Positions 63,824-64,000 of a stretch of DNA of 64,000 nt are shown here, piece after piece. The stretch's first letter is position 1, and each line of letters opens with the position of its first letter. Under the pieces are notes generated by a model. The model worked only from the letters and a program-made list of their open reading frames with translations, searched no databases and was not told the origin of the DNA. The DNA is from Mesorhizobium sp. (GTDB taxonomy: Bacteria > Pseudomonadota > Alphaproteobacteria > Rhizobiales > Rhizobiaceae): contig SAQL01000002.1 in the NCBI GenBank assembly GCA_004020645.1, forward strand, positions 124,001-188,000, written 5' to 3'. The position numbers and the translations under genes are program-made.

Positions 63824-64000
63824 TTAAAAGCGCGGGTAAGCCGCAGTCGGCACTGCAAATCCGCTGTCCAACGAATAGCGCGCCACGCCCTTGGTGATAC
63901 GAACTTCATTCAGCCAGCCGTTCATATCTACGCCTCCAGCCGCATTTTGAGCGTCGCCGGCACCGTGAAGAACCACTCCAAAGCGCTCCCAATCAAGCCA
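63824..64000 (-). CDS. C-terminus of a LamG/concanavalin-like domain protein (partial)
   Basis: The minus-strand frame is open from the window edge to TAA at 63824 (58 residues). It ends MNGWLNEVRITKGVARYSLD and PTAAYPRF, the hallmark last strand of LamG-like jelly-roll domains (pattern IDELRITKGVARYT...PTAPFP), common in phage tail and structural proteins. The rest of the gene lies beyond the window. Suggests a prophage or prophage remnant next door. Confidence 0.65.
   Translation of the reverse strand, partial: WLDWERFGVVLHGAGDAQNAAGGVDMNGWLNEVRITKGVARYSLDSGFAVPTAAYPRF

Overview
The window looks like chromosomal DNA of an alphaproteobacterium of the order Hyphomicrobiales (Rhizobiales), most likely Mesorhizobium or a close relative. 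The evidence is the high-GC coding style, the alphaproteobacterial clpP-clpX-lon-hupB and rplM-rpsI blocks, ugpC/MalK-type sugar importers, a DUF2842 protein, RbsD/FucU and creatininase-family genes, and several families of short palindromic interspersed repeats. This is inference from gene content; no database was searched.

Layout. 0-5 kb: a tight minus-strand operon of asparagine synthetase-like amidotransferase, acyl carrier protein, AMP-forming acyl ligase and a NadE-type ATP pyrophosphatase, probably a biosynthetic amide/acyl-transfer system. 5.3-6.5 kb: an orphan gene whose first ~75 residues resemble aegerolysin/ET79 proteins. 6.5-7.5 kb: a decayed ORF, tRNA-Val and tRNA-Asp. 7.5-9.5 kb: a DUF1003 fragment, a flavodoxin-family protein and an EF-hand protein. 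9.5-12.4 kb: a nest of repeats around a voltage-gated cation channel and a GIY-YIG gene, the latter bracketed by ~97-bp inverted repeats. 12.4-21.4 kb: a sugar uptake and catabolism locus (ribokinase, FucU-type mutarotase, a divergently arranged ABC importer, creatininase-family hydrolase, aldose dehydrogenase-like AKR). 21.5-27 kb: protein quality control (hupB, lon, clpX, clpP). 27.3-35.4 kb: a frameshifted secreted protein, FAD amine oxidase, P450, cupin, metY, CoA-binding protein, AAA ATPase, VOC protein, enoyl-CoA hydratase and thioesterase. 35.5-36.6 kb: rplM-rpsI with a recognisable promoter and an attenuator-like leader hairpin. 36.7-41.9 kb: two LysR-controlled redox modules separated by a dead IS1182-like transposase. 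42-47.9 kb: glycerophosphodiesterase, agmatinase, argC, an APH(6)-like kinase, heme A synthase and DUF2842. 47.9-49.2 kb: a decay zone with an MFS remnant and a CxxC protein. 49.5-52.9 kb: two class III nucleotide cyclases of different architecture with a GFA protein between them. 53-62.6 kb: an exopolysaccharide locus (deacetylase, FemAB/CelD-like transferase, Wzz/GumC with a degenerate kinase domain, Wza, GT4, WcaJ/ExoY-like initiating transferase, Wzy). 62.6-64 kb: a small membrane protein, a broken ATP-dependent DNA ligase and the C-terminus of a LamG-like protein running off the window.

How the genes work together. The importer at 13.9-19.1 kb brings in a sugar that FucU would mutarotate and the AKR or ribokinase would oxidise or phosphorylate. 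The EPS genes give a nearly complete Wzx/Wzy pathway: WcaJ starts the lipid-linked unit, GT4 extends it, Wzy polymerises and Wzz/Wza control length and export. No flippase is present in the window. The strongest leads for something undescribed are the asnB-ACP-ligase-nadE operon, the inverted-repeat-bracketed GIY-YIG cassette and the aegerolysin-like orphan.
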